Below are positions 10,109 to 21,374 of a DNA stretch of 64,000 nucleotides, in pieces. The stretch is taken from the NCBI GenBank assembly GCA_947311845.1, contig CAMZMU010000096.1, positions 15,901,655 through 15,965,654 of the forward strand. Reading direction: 5' to 3'. The translations under genes were made by a program, and so were the position numbers. Origin of the DNA: Poa pratensis. Lineage: Eukaryota; Streptophyta; Magnoliopsida; Poales; Poaceae. Under the pieces are notes generated by a model that saw nothing but the letters and a program-made list of their open reading frames with translations, was not told where the DNA came from and searched no databases. Position 1 is the first letter of the stretch. Each line of letters begins with the position of its first letter.

Positions 10109-11065
10109 TAGTGTATTCAATTTAATATCCTTAAATATCTTGATACAGGAATCTAAAGCGTACATTCGAAAAAACATCTTAGTACTGGTTCTAGTGTACT
10201 ATTTGAATGTTCTAAAAATTTGTAGAGTATAAACTAAACCATTGATAAAATAGATATTACAAGGTGGGTTCAGTGACAATATGTGTGTGATGTGTACATG
10301 GTATTAAAGTAGTGTATAATAATTGACTATTATATTGTTGTCGCGTATTCTACATTTGATTATTTTGCATGCTCATATTTAATGTGTTCGATTTTATCCA
10401 ATGTATATAAGTGCTCATGTCAATTTCTTAAATAAAATATGTGCACAAACTTAAACATGGATATCTAGATAACATAAATTTGTTGTCCTAAATCTCGGGG
10501 GAGGAGCGTGAGCTCGTGGACTTTTGGATGCAACCATCTAGAGAAGGTCACATGTGATTTATTTAGACAGTGGATAGCGGTCCAGTAAAGGAATCCATGA
10601 TACATAAGAGATACATGTTTTCTTTTCTATTTTTCTGGTTGATGTTTGTATCCACTCTCTTTGACATATGATTTGTAACACTTTGAATGTTAACATTGCA
10701 ATAAGATTGGTTGTATATATCAACTAATGCATATGGCGGGGTATTTCCCCTTCGATAAAAGGTAACATATATTTCAATACAACATGTATGACATCTTTCG
10801 GAAAGAGACTAGCATCCAACTAAACGCACTATCGCGAGAGTTGTGGACTTCCTCATGCAAATTGAGCCTTTTATTCTTTTCACATATTCAATAATCCTTT
10901 GCCATAAAGCATAACAATATAATGGTTAACAATATAATTCTTTTCCGCCAGGCATCCACGCCAGTGAGCGGTCGTGTGAGAGGGCGGAAAAGTAGATGAG
11001 AGGCCGACAGGTGGGACCCTGTCCACCTCACCAAACAGTCCATGCGTGCTTCCAAATCACTGTGG
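10109..11065. other. Intergenic, nothing recognised
   Basis: AT-rich sequence without open frames of note or recognisable transposon ends. Confidence 0.5.
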
Positions 11066-11069
11066 ACAT

Positions 11070-12130
11070 TTGGAACCAATTTTAAATTTAGAGCCATTTT
11101 AAATTCGGCACCATTTTTAAGTTGGAACCATTTGTAGTACAAAAAATTGGAACCGTTTTCAAAAATGGAACCGCTTTCAAAATTGGAACTATTTTAAAAA
11201 TGGAACCATTTTTTAATTTGGAACCATTTTCAAAATAGAACCATTTTCGAATTTGGAACCATTTTTTATTTGGAACCATTTTTAATTCAGAACATTTTTA
11301 AATTTTGAACCATTTTCCAAATGGAAACATTTTTAAAATTTGAAACCATTATCAAAATAGAACCATTTTCAAAATTCAACCATTTTTAATTTTTGGAACC
11401 ATTTTCAAATTTGGAACCATTTTCAAAATTGGAACCATTTTTAATTTGGAACCATTTTAATTTCGAACCATTTTAAATTCGGCACCATTTTAAATCTGGA
11501 ACCATTTTCAAAATTGAACCATTTTTTAATTTGGAACCAATTTTAAAAATAGAACCATTATCAAAAATGAATAATTTTCAAATTTGGAACCTTTTTAATT
11601 TGGAACCATTTTAAATTTGAAACCATTTTTAATTTGGAACCATTTTAAATTTGAAACCATTTTTAATTTGGAACCATTTTAAATTCGGAACCATTTTTAA
11701 ATTTGGAACCGTTTTCAAAATTGAACAATTTTAAATTTGGAATCTTTTTTAAATTATTTTCAAAATGGAACCATTTTTAAAAATGAATAATTTTCAAATT
11801 TGGAACCATTTTAAATTTGGAACCATTTTTTAATTTGGAACTAATTTCAAAATGGAACCATTTTTAAATTATTTTCAAAATTAAACCATTTTCAAAATGG
11901 AACCATTTTAAAAAATGAACAATTTTCAAATTTGGAACCATTTTTAATTTGGAACCATTTTCAAAATGGAACCATTTTTAATTTGGAACTATTTTAAAAT
12001 CGGAACAATTTTTAAATTTGGAACCATTCTCAAAAATTGAACCGATTTCAAAAATGAACAATTTTAAATTTGGAACCATTTTTAAATTTAAAATCATTTT
12101 ATAAATAGAACAATTTTCAAATTTTAAAAC
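11070..12130. repeat. 1-kb degenerate minisatellite, core GGAACCATTTT
   Basis: Dozens of head-to-tail copies of a roughly 17-21 bp unit built on TTTGGAACCATTTTNAAA, with length variation in the A/T runs. All copies point the same way. Open frames on the minus strand (KWFQIRKWFYFENGSK type) are artefacts of the periodicity. Confidence 0.9.
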
Positions 12131-12139
12131 AGTTCCAAT

Positions 12140-12312
12140 TTTAAAAGAAACAAAAACAAAACAGAAAAAGAAAAAACGGAAACAAAAAGAGAAAAATAAA
12201 CGAAAAAGAAAACGAAAACAAAAAACGAAAAGAAATACGAAAAAAGAAAACAAAGAAAATCAAAAAAGAAAAAAGAAAAGAGAAGAAAAAGAAAAAAGGA
12301 AAGAAAAGAAGG
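12140..12312. repeat. Purine-only tract (GAAAA)n-like
   Basis: About 170 bp of almost uninterrupted A/G on the plus strand (AGAAAAAGAAAAAACGG type). It could adopt triplex structure. It directly follows the minisatellite. Confidence 0.85.
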
Positions 12313-12399
12313 TGCGTGCGTGAACGCAACAAAACAATGATCAAAGGTGCGTGCGTGAACTCAGCGTACAAACATGCGTGTGTGAGTGCGTGAAAGTAA

Positions 12400-12692
12400 T
12401 TGGGCCGGCCCGGAAAAGTATGTCTTCAGGCGGCGCTATCCCTATGCGGCGCGAACGGGCGCCGCATAGGGTTTGCCGTTTTTTAGGGCGCCATGCACGT
12501 CCTTGCAGCTTGCGCCGACATAATTACAGCCCACCGAAAACTTAAGAAACGAGGCCCTAGCCCAGCTATCTGGCCCGAATCCCCGGTGGCCCAGCTCGCC
12601 TGTCTAGCCCTTGAGCTGTCGACGCGCGTGACGCCGCCGTGCCGCCGCCACCGCCGCTGCCAGAATTCGCGATACCAGCGGCGCAACCTGAG
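12400..12692 (+). promoter_or_regulatory. Probable promoter/leader of the JmjC gene
   Basis: Contains several GGCCC/GGGCC elements (TTGGGCCGGCCCGG near 12400, AGCCCA near 12529, GGCCC near 12552, 12571 and 12589), resembling plant Site II motifs of housekeeping genes. No TATA box is visible. The perfect hairpin at 12440-12471 lies inside it. Confidence 0.35.
12440..12471. repeat. Perfect 13-bp inverted repeat with 6-nt loop
   Basis: CCCTATGCGGCGC and its exact complement are separated by GAACGG, about 220 bp upstream of the JmjC start codon. Confidence 0.85.
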
Positions 12693-13750
12693 ATGCAGCG
12701 CTCGGTGCGGGAGCTGTGGGCGGAATCGCGCGAGCTTCTGGGCCTCCACTCCGAGGAAGTTCCCCGCGCCAACCTGCCCCGACCCCACTCGCCTTCCTCC
12801 GCGACCACGTTTCCCCGGGCCGCCCGCTCCTCGTCTCCGCCGCCGCCACCCGCCACTGGCCGGCCGCCTCCCTCTGGCCCACGTACTCCTACCTCCCCGA
12901 CGCGCTCCGATCCACCGACGTTTCCGTCCACCTGACCCCCAGCGGCCGCGCCGACGCCCTCGCCCCGCACCCGCGCCGCCCGGGCGCCAGTTGCTTCGCG
13001 TCCGCGCACGTCCGCCGGGTCGACTTCCCCTCCGCCGTTCGCCTCATCCGGGGCTCCGACCCGGCCGCCGGCCTGGTGGCCTACGCGCAGCAGCAGGACG
13101 ACTGCCTGCGCGGGGAGTACGCGGCGGTGGCCGGCGACGTGGACGCGCACGTGCCCTGGGCCAGCGAGGCGCTCGGCTGCCTCCCCGAGGCCGTCAACCT
13201 CTGGGTCGGCAACTCCTGCTCCGTCACCTCCTTCCACAAGGACCACTACGACAACATCTACGTCGTCCTCTCCGGCGAGAAGCATTTCCTCCTCCTGCCC
13301 CCCACCGAGCACCACCGCCTCCACGTCCGCGACTACCCCGCCGCACGGTACGTCGCGGAGGAGGAAGGCGAGGAGGTGACGAGGCTTAAGCTGGAGATTG
13401 AAGAACCCGAGAGGATCGTGCCGTGGAGCAGCGTGGACCCATACCCGGCGTCTCCCGAGGAGATGGCGGCGCAGGTCTCATCCTTCCCGCTCTACTTCAA
13501 GGGGCCAAGGCCGATTCGCTGCACCGTCCGCGCCGGCGAGATGCTCTACTTGCCGAGCATGTGGTTTCACCATGTCAGCCAGAGTCCAGGGCCTAACGGC
13601 CTCACCATTGCCGTGAACTACTGGTATGACATGCAGTTTGACATCAAGTATGCCTACTTCAACTTCCTGAGGTCACTGGAGATCAAAGATTCTCCGTCGG
13701 ACAACAATGATGATGCTTTCGAAGGTGAGCTTGAGGAGAAGAAAGATTGA
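12693..13750 (+). CDS. JMJ32: JmjC-domain 2-oxoglutarate oxygenase, JMJ32/JMJD7 type, with N-terminal frameshift
   Basis: Cupin/JmjC protein of about 350 residues, matching Arabidopsis JMJ32 and animal JMJD7 in length. Starting at the ATG at 12693 it reads MQRSVRELWAESRELLGLHS. After a one-base shift around 12777-12788 it continues PTPLAFLRDHVSPGRPLLVS to the stop at 13748. The Fe(II) ligands are visible: His and Asp in SFHKDHYDN (CAC at 13235, GAC at 13241) and the distal His in MLYLPSMWFHH (CAC at 13568); the lysine in LSGEKHFLL is the likely 2-oxoglutarate contact. Relatives act as protein hydroxylases, proteases or histone demethylases. No intron is seen, and the downstream frame has no ATG before the catalytic region. 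Either the gene is broken or one base is wrong in the CCCCGACCCC run. Confidence 0.85.
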
Positions 13751-14590
13751 GCTGATGGACTGTGATTGTATTTGCATTATTGTCCGCAAGGGCAACATTA
13801 GCAGTAAATGGTTGGTTGTTGTGGGCTTGTGGCCATTATTTGTCAGTTATCCAAGGTTCCGAAGTAGTTATTCAGAGCATGAATCTCGATTACTGGCAAA
13901 GTATGTTGTACCTACACCTGCAGGTGCCAAATGCTTTGATCTATCAGCAAATAAAATTTTGAAGGATGATAAACTTTATTTAGATGGCTTCTTGTTTCGT
14001 TCGATGGCTTACATTCTGCAGTTCTAGAAACGTCATCTTGTGTAAATTCTGCATGAGACACTTCAGTACAACATGAATCAGCTGGAAGACAGACAATGTA
14101 AGTCGATGAGCTGTTCTGAGTCTCCAGTGTTAGCTCTGGTGCTCCTAATGTAAAGTCGCTGCCAATTCGGCACTGCATACATATTTTTCTTCACTTTCTT
14201 TGTAACAAAATTCTGTTAACTTCTCTTAGTACCAACATGAGCTGTTGAACTGAAATGTACTTTCCCGAATTTAAGTTTGCATTAATTTGAATCTTCTTGG
14301 TGACTGTTCTGAAATTAATTTGATCATATCCTCTCTAATTTTTTTCGTTGTCATGAGTCATATCATAATCTGAGCCTTGGTTACTGAAAACAGAACACCC
14401 AACTTCTAAAACTGGTAGGTTGATATTTCTCATGTAGGCATTCACAAGCATAGATTCACAACATTTCCGTATATATCTAGCTTATCATTTTCTGAATTCA
14501 AGAGATATCTGTAGCTTCACCACAGTTTCACTTATTAAGTCTAATAATTAGCAATGGTGTAGATAGTTCAGTAAACAACAAAAATTAGCA
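13751..14590. other. 3' flank of the JmjC gene and intergenic sequence
   Basis: AT-rich and without a convincing ORF. The first 400-450 bp probably hold the 3' UTR. No clear poly(A) signal or transposon end was seen. Confidence 0.4.
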
Positions 14591-14646
14591 ATGCAAAACT
14601 TAAAATGTAGACATGTCACTTTTCACAAGTTGTTGCAAACAGTTCT

Positions 14647-15060
14647 TCAAGCTGCTTTGGCCAGCTCCCGGTCCACAGCCATCTTCAGAAAGCTGCCTTC
14701 CTCGACCACCATCTGTACCGGCAGGAACCCGAGCCCGTTAGTGACAGCAAGCATCACCTCCTTCATCTCAGCCCGGAACTCTTCTAGGTCCACCGTGCCA
14801 TTGCCATCCCGGTCGAACCTTGCAAACAGGCCATGATAAAGCTCCACAAGCTCATCATGGCTCATGGCGGACTCATCAACACCGAAGTGCTTCTCAAGAA
14901 CCCTGAGGCTCATGAGCTCCTAGGCCATCTCGGAGTACGAGAGCAGGCCGTCATTGTTGGTGTTGAGGGCCGCAAACCGGCCATCCACAGATGAGTTGAA
15001 GGCGCCTTCGTCCTCGACAAAGCTCCTGATGGTCTTGCCGTCAAGGATTTCTACACTCAT
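14647..15060 (-). pseudogene. EF-hand calcium-binding protein, copy A, with nonsense codon
   Basis: Paralogue of the intact gene at 26131-26547. From the ATG at 15060 it reads MSVEILDGKTIRSFVEDEGA, then codon 47 is TAG (complement at 14920-14922) where copy B has alanine. The frame is otherwise open to the stop at 14647. The first EF loop has lost acidic ligands (LNTNNDGLLSYSEM against LDTDHDGLLSYPEM in copy B). The second, FDRDGNGTVDLEEF, keeps all of them. A short product from an internal ATG after the stop (MSLRVLEKHFG, 88 residues) would retain only the second EF hand. A TATA box remains upstream. Confidence 0.85.
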
Positions 15061-15140
15061 GTTGTTGATTCTCAGGATGTGGATATAACAGAGCTGTTTT
15101 CTGGTTAGGCTCTGAGGAATATGAACCTGGTGTGTGCTGT

Positions 15141-15147
15141 TTATATA
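15141..15147 (-). promoter_or_regulatory. TATA box of EF-hand copy A
   Basis: TATATAA on the minus strand, about 80 bp upstream of the start codon. Confidence 0.55.
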
Positions 15148-15197
15148 GCTAGGCTAGTTAGCCAGTGTTTTTTCATGTATGCGCTAATGCTGTGGAT

Positions 15198-15322
15198 ATT
15201 TCAGTGGTATGTTGCCAACTGCTAACTGTCTTTGGCAGCAGCCTGTGGTTTTGGGCATTTCAGTGCTATGTTGCCAACTGCTATAACTAGCTTCGGATGT
15301 GACAAGCAGCCAGTGGTTTTTG
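15198..15322. repeat. Diverged tandem repeat, 59-bp unit, two copies
   Basis: ATTTCAGTGSTATGTTGCC and CAACTGCTA recur at 15198 and 15257, each unit ending with a GCAGCC...GTGGTTTT block. It lies upstream of EF-hand copy A. Confidence 0.75.
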
Positions 15323-15720
15323 CTGTCTGTTGTATGGTATGAGCATGAATTGCTTTTGAAGTTACAAGCTGTTGTGATATTTAATGTTGATTCAAGCCGT
15401 CATTTGCAATGTAGTATTCCATTGGCAAAATCTGAAAACACAAGTCTCTGATTTATCTGGTTTTGCCATGGGCTTTCCACGGTTTGGTTCTAGAGTACAT
15501 TCTACTACTAGACAATATTTACCCAATTTTAGTATTGGTACAACAACGTACGGTAGATCCAAAATACACAAATGTGCCCATTCTAACCATGTGTCTCCGT
15601 TATGACACCCATGTCGCATATGCCACGTATCTTGCTAAATAATTTTAGAATTCTATTAAATAGGAAAAAAACATAGCTTGTTCATTCCTAGTACTTTAAT
15701 ATAGTGATTTATATTTGAAA
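15323..15720. other. Intergenic, nothing recognised
   Basis: AT-rich with no transposon ends. From about 15720 it becomes similar to 24165 onward, the downstream flank of ubiquitin-eL40 copy B. Confidence 0.45.
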
Positions 15721-15923
15721 AAAGAAATCTGTCTTTTTGGTTATATGAAACGATTTCAGATTTGATCATGAGTGTGATATTGGCGGAGCCACACAGAAAG
15801 AGGCAGGGATAAAAAGGCGTTCACTGACAATATATATTGCCATGGATACAGAAACTTCATACTATGACTCTTGATTTTGACTAAGGACCAACTTATAACT
15901 CTGATAAGGACACGATGCTAAGG

Positions 15924-16783
15924 CCCAGTTCTTTTGGGGCTTCTCAGAGGCTTAACTGTGGAAATAAGCACCAGCCCAAAAGAACTCGTTTTGAAGCTGC
16001 TTATTTCAACAGCTAGCTTCTACCTTTTCTTCACATTGGGGAGAAGCAGGATGACCCCAACTTCCCGAGGCCGCCGCTGGCTTCTCTCTTCTGTTCGCAT
16101 CTCTCGCTCTCACCTCGCACCTCCCGAGCCGCCTCCGCCCTCGCACCTCCCGAGCCGCCTCCGCGCTCCACCGGCGAGGTCGCCGCCCCCGGCCAGGAGT
16201 CCGACGCCGGAGCCGCCGCCTATCGTCTCCACCCTCGCACCTCCCGAGCCGCCTCCGCGCTCCACCGGGGACGGGGATGGGGAGGCGGGAGTGGGGGAGA
16301 GGAGGCCGTCGGGATGGAGCGGGGAGGTGGCCGGGCGGCGCCGGGTGCCGGGGCTGGCGGCGGAGCAGGGGAAAAGGAGGAGCACGGGGCTGCTCGGGTG
16401 AAGAGGAGGAAGAGGAGGAAGAAAAGGGGACACGGGTGCCCGGCGTGGTTGGTGCCGACGGGGAGCAGGGAGCTGGAGGCGATGGGGACACAGGAGCTCG
16501 GGAGGCTGGCGTGCGGTGTGCTGCGGATGGTCTGCGGGAGGAAGGAGAGCACGGGGCTCTCCCGTGCGAGGAGGAGGAAGGGAGGAAGAGGGAGAGGAGC
16601 AGCTGGGGAGGCTGCGAGGTGGAAGAGATAAGGAAGGAGAGAGCTAGAGGCTGCGGGGCGCAACCGCACAAGCCGAAAAGAACTCGACCCTGTTTTCTCT
16701 GTCGCTTCTTTCCACCGCCGATTATTTGGGCCGCCCGCCGCTTCGGTGCTTATGCACAAGCCCCAGCCGAAAAGAACTGGGCC
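15924..16783. mobile_element. PIF/Harbinger-type non-autonomous element, 860 bp
   Basis: The ends are GGCCCAGTTCTTTTGGGGCT and, on the other strand, GGCCCAGTTCTTTTCGGCTG, flanked by the 3-bp target duplication TAA (15921-15923 and 16784-16786). The empty site is visible in the paralogous copy near 24380, where the flanks join directly. The interior is GC-rich, with a 25-bp unit (CTCCCGAGCCGCCTCCGC) repeated near 16117, 16142 and 16228. It is open in several frames but not recognisable as protein. It sits just downstream of ubiquitin-eL40 copy A. Confidence 0.85.
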
Positions 16784-16867
16784 TAAGACGGTTTATTCAA
16801 ATGATCCATGGAAGCCACAGCTTTCCAGTTGGACGACCTAACGAAAATCCGACGAAGGACTGCTCGC

Positions 16868-17655
<788 letters not shown>

Positions 17656-17815
17656 GAGCAGGGAAGGGGAGAAAAACGCGCTACGACCGAAAACCATTTC
17701 CATGATCGCGTTTAAGGGCATGTACAACGGGAGGCGCTTAGATGGACGCTAGGCTTCAATTTCTTGCCGTTATGGCCGAATCCTGGTCGATCCCGGGATT
17801 TTTCCTGGCGCTCCC

Positions 17816-18465
17816 TCTGGGTGGACGCTCTGACCGAGCTTTTGGGCTCGGCCCGAGCTTTCTGGGCTCGCCCCGAGCTTGGCTCGGCCCGCCAAAAAAT
17901 TAGACGGAGCCGAGCTGGTATTGCTGGACCGCGGCGACCTCGGACCGAGCCTGGCTCGGCTCGGTCCGGCCCGAAAGCTCGTTCTTTTTTTTTGCAAATA
18001 GATTTTTCCTTAGCCCACAGCCCAGGAAGCAGCAGAGCAGCTACGACTACGAGGAAGCTTCCCCTAAAAAAAAGACTACGAGGAAGCTGGGACTGGTTCG
18101 TTAGGTTTCCACCCACGGACGCAGCTAGCCGCCGCCACTCCTGCCGTCGGCCACGCCTCGCCCCCACCTCTACCCCCACCCCATGTGAGGAGTCCCTCTG
18201 GTTACTCTGCTCCGTCCGCTCTGATCCTGCCGCTCCGCTCCGTTAGGTCCGCCGAGGCCGCTCTGCACCGTCACGGCCGCTCCGTTTTTCCCTTTTTCCC
18301 TGGCTCGCGAGCCGGCTCGTTTTCAACCGAGCCTGAGGCTGGCTCGGGCCGAGCCTCCAGGTCAGGCTCGCCTCACATGTCGAGCTGGCTCGGGGCTCGC
18401 CAGATTGGCCGAGCTTTTCCCAGGCTCGCTCTGAGCCGGACCGAGCCGGCTCGCGTCCAACCAGA
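17816..18465. mobile_element. hAT-type non-autonomous element, 650 bp, nested
   Basis: The ends are TCTGGGTGGACGC and GCGTCCAACCAGA, flanked by an exact 8-bp duplication GCGCTCCC (17808-17815 and 18466-18473), the size typical of hAT. Both subterminal regions are packed with GAGCC/GGCTCG motifs (17836-17975 and 18300-18450), which are presumably transposase-binding arrays. No coding sequence is recognisable. Confidence 0.85.
18045..18088 (+). mobile_element. Micro-insertion 1: TCCCCTAAAAAAAA between 15-bp repeats
   Basis: GACTACGAGGAAGCT at 18045-18059 and 18074-18088 flanks a 14-bp A-tailed insert. It resembles the last bases of a LINE with its target duplication. Confidence 0.6.
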
Positions 18466-19270
18466 GCGCTCCCCTTGCGTCGACGCAAGTCTTTGCGTCG
18501 GGCGCTAAGGCTATTTTTTCCCGCACGAGGCGGATCGACTAGCGTCAGGCGCTTGCTCTAGGTGCTTCTCGTGGGCTCGTGGCGTACCCGTTGCTCAGCT
18601 CGTGGCGGAGATGTCCGAGCTCACATATGCGGCCCAAACGCCGCCGCCGGGAGCCTATCTCCCCGCCCAAGCTGCCCCAAAGCTCGAGGTGGGTCACTGC
18701 GGAACGAGATGTGCGTCTGCCTCGAGTATGCCTCCGCGGAATCCACGCCAAGCAGGTGAATCCCCCCGCCCTTAGCGAGGCTGCGTCCGCCTGAATCAGT
18801 GAGCGTGGGCAGAGCTGCCATGCCCCCGTGGCCGAAGAAGGCGGAGCATCGGAGTGGCTATCCACGGCGGCGCAGGTTCCTCCGGGGACGGGAATCAACG
18901 ACGAATGGACGAGTGCAGGTCTGCAGGAGGCGGTCGTTGAGGGAGATTGAGAGAGGAGTGAGGTGGAGTAGCAGAAATCACGGGCTCACGGCCTCGCCGC
19001 CGGCCAGATGAAACTGCGGCCTGCTCGACGGACTGGAGCGGCACGGAGGGAGTTGGCCAATCACGGGGCGGCCGTCGTCGAGAGAGAGATGGGGGCAGTG
19101 AGGAACGACAGATTGGGCTATCGATGCGCAAGCGGCGCCAGAAGCATCTCGCGATGGGGAGGAAGACGCTAGCGTACATTTTCCTTTCTTTTTTTTTAAT
19201 TCTGGAAGCGTCCGAATAGGCCCTCTCCTTCCGTTTGCCGCTCCGGCGGTAGGAGGGAGGGGGACCCCCT

Positions 19271-20019
19271 TTTTTTGCATGGTAATTCGGGTTTGGAAGT
19301 TTCTAGCATGGTGCGTCGTTGGGGTGGTGGGAGCGGCGCCCGGGCAAATAAATCTGCCTCAACTCTACTCCCACACCGGCGTTGTCCTTCATGGCGGCGT
19401 CTCGGAGTTGGTGGCTATGTGTGCTTGCCGATCTTTCAGATCGGTGGTTGTAGGGTTCATGGATAGTGTCGGCGAGGCGGCGGCGGCGACTCCATCAGAT
19501 GGTTTTTTCCTCCTGCTCTGTCCCCGTTGCTGCGGCGTTGTCTCCGGCGCCATGGTGGAGCAGAGAGGATTCGTCCAGGAGTACGTGCAGACGGTGGTCT
19601 GCACTGGTGACAGCTGGAAGATGGTGCACCTTGTGGTGGTTTCGTGGTTGAAGGCTGACGGTTCTGGTTCCCTACTCCGACATCGTCGTGCGTGGGTGCC
19701 AGTGCTGAAGTTCGATGGCGTGTCCGGGGACATGCTGCCCCGGTCTGATTCTTTCAACGGCAATGGTTTGTCCTATGGCAAACTACTTTGGAGGTCCGAA
19801 AAGCTGATGATCAGCGATGGAGCCGCGTCGAGCTCGGGTGAAGAGGTGATCTGTCTATTTTTTCCTTGGTGGTTGCTACGGTGGTGCCGAAGAAGATGGA
19901 TAGGCGTTGGTTTGTCACATAGGTTTATCCTATCTTTCCATATCTGTAAGATCGGTGTATACGTACTTTGTATCTCGTCTTTTATTTATCAATGAGAATC
20001 GTATTACCATGCAAAAAAA
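19271..20019. mobile_element. Unclassified 750-bp element with 17-bp terminal inverted repeats
   Basis: TTTTTTTGCATGGTAAT at the left and ATTACCATGCAAAAAAA at the right are exact complements. The interior is gene-like in composition and open on the plus strand for 238 residues, without recognisable motifs. The 3' part (CTCGTCTTTTATTTATCAATGAG then an A tract) also looks like a retroposed end. No target duplication was found. A roughly 60-bp flank containing AAGACGCTAGC occurs on both sides (19162 and 20045), suggesting a local duplication. Confidence 0.45.
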
Positions 20020-20162
20020 AAATAGGCGTCTGGCGATGTAGAGCAAGACGCTAGCTATTAATTTGATTTTCCCTGATTTATTTTAATTTGGACAAGCGCT
20101 CATCTAAGCGTCTCCCATTGTACTTGCCCTAATTAGTCCACGCGGATCTCGTAACTGCATAA

Positions 20163-20388
20163 GGTTCATGCACAGCGCAGGCGCTTAATTAGAGGCGCTA
20201 GGATAGGAATCCTGGCTGTCTCGGCAGTTTTCTCTAAAATCCCACCCGTTTCCTTGGCATCGATGCATAGATAAGCGACCGACGCTTGGAAAACATACAG
20301 AAATTTAGCAGCTAGCGCCAGACGCTTGCGTACAATCGGAATTTGACTTTTTAAGCGGCTGTACAAGCGCTTTGCAATGCACATGCCC
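20163..20388. mobile_element. Harbinger-type MITE, 226 bp
   Basis: The left end is GGTTCATGCACAGCGC and the right end, on the other strand, is GGGCATGTGCATTGCAAAGC, flanked by TAA at 20160-20162 and 20389-20391. Internal AGGCGCTTAATTAG and AAGCGCTTGTAC motifs relate it to the 2.4-kb Harbinger element 30 bp away. Confidence 0.7.
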
Positions 20389-20631
20389 TAAGGGTACTCA
20401 GTACGTCGTTAAGCGCTCATTCGGATCGTGAGGATTTCTTAAAAAAAGTAAGAGAAAAATAGGCCATCGCCTACAAAAATGAAAAATCTGTATTATCAAG
20501 ACCATTCTCCACACCACCTGCATATGGTTTAGGAGGTCGATCTTTTCTCGTTGTGCCATCCTCGGCGTCTCGTTCTGTTCCAGCGTTATGCCTCGGCTCC
20601 CCTCCTTGATGCCATGCCCGTGCTTCGATCT

Positions 20632-20676
20632 CGCTTGCTAAAATGTTTTTTTTGCGGGAGCGCTTGCAAAAATGTT
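20632..20676 (-). mobile_element. Micro-insertion 2: 13-bp insert between 16-bp repeats
   Basis: CGCTTGCTAAAATGTT (20632-20647) and CGCTTGCAAAAATGTT (20661-20676), one mismatch, flank TTTTTTGCGGGAG, which is CTCCCGCAAAAAA on the minus strand. Confidence 0.5.
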
Positions 20677-21374
20677 GTGGTGCATATCTACTATGACAAG
20701 GGTGACGATGATACATGTATATTGTTATTGACCCGGTAACTCTCTAAGACTTCCTCTGAACCCGAGATGTCCGCCATACAAAGTGTTATGAGCGTAGGGT
20801 ATTGCGTTATCTGCAGGATTCGTGTATCCTCCTGTTCGAGTAGTATCTTCGGAGAGCAGCCTTTTGACTCGCCCGGTCTTCATGATCTCTTCATCCCACT
20901 CCTTGTGTAGGCATTTACATTCCTCGACATCGGTGGAGGCCTCTATCTGCCCACGAGTATAAGGGACACTATTTTTAGGTTTCTAGGTTGGCTTAGGGCC
21001 CATTTGTTTGGACTTCTACCTGTTTTCCACGAAAAAAAAAGGCAAAACTAACCAAGGGCTCGGCGGTGCGTTGGGCTTTTCCGGAGCTGGCCGAAGAAAT
21101 ACACGCGCGAGGGAAAGCACATCCGGAGGTGCTTTCGACGGCTTCCCGCAGCTTTGGCACTTAAAGCTGAATCGGTATAGCTCTCTGCCCTTAGCGTTTC
21201 ATTTATTTACAAGACAATGCCATTAAGCCATTCAATCACGCTGCGTGCACGTCAGCCACCGATCCAATCGCGAGCAAGGAAGCAAAAGTCCATGCTCCTA
21301 CTTCCGCTTCCGCTTGACTGATTCTCCGTCTCTGTGCTATCCGTGGATGCCGTTATCACGTAGCAGTAGTTGTA

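Larger units (their letters stand above)
17716..20129. mobile_element. PIF/Harbinger-type element, 2.4 kb, with nested insertions
   Basis: The ends are GGGCATGTACAACGGGAGGC and, on the other strand, GGGCAAGTACAATGGGAGAC, flanked by TAA at 17713-17715 and 20130-20132. The flanks join to a sequence paralogous to the copy B promoter (GATCGCR...AATTAGTCCACGCG, compare 25379-25402), so the empty site is known. No transposase was recognised. It contains a hAT element (17816-18465) and another repeat (19271-20019). It separates copy A of the ubiquitin-eL40 gene from its upstream sequence. Confidence 0.85.

Noticed and set aside
11070..12130. CRISPR-like array
   Set aside because: Units are contiguous, degenerate, without unique spacers, and the genome is plant nuclear.
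10888..12371. Repeat-encoded proteins on the minus strand
   Set aside because: Periodic translation of the minisatellite and of the purine tract (poly-Phe/Ser); no gene signal.
16006..16786. Overlapping long ORFs in the 860-bp Harbinger element
   Set aside because: GC-rich repeat composition with antiparallel open frames; no transposase or host motif.
19279..19995. 238-residue plus-strand ORF
   Set aside because: Open, but with no recognisable motif, inside a repeat with inverted ends; kept as element content and not as a gene.
21001..21030. Transposon end GGGCCCATTTGTTTGG
   Set aside because: Looks like a Harbinger/hAT terminus, but no inverted partner or target repeat was found nearby.
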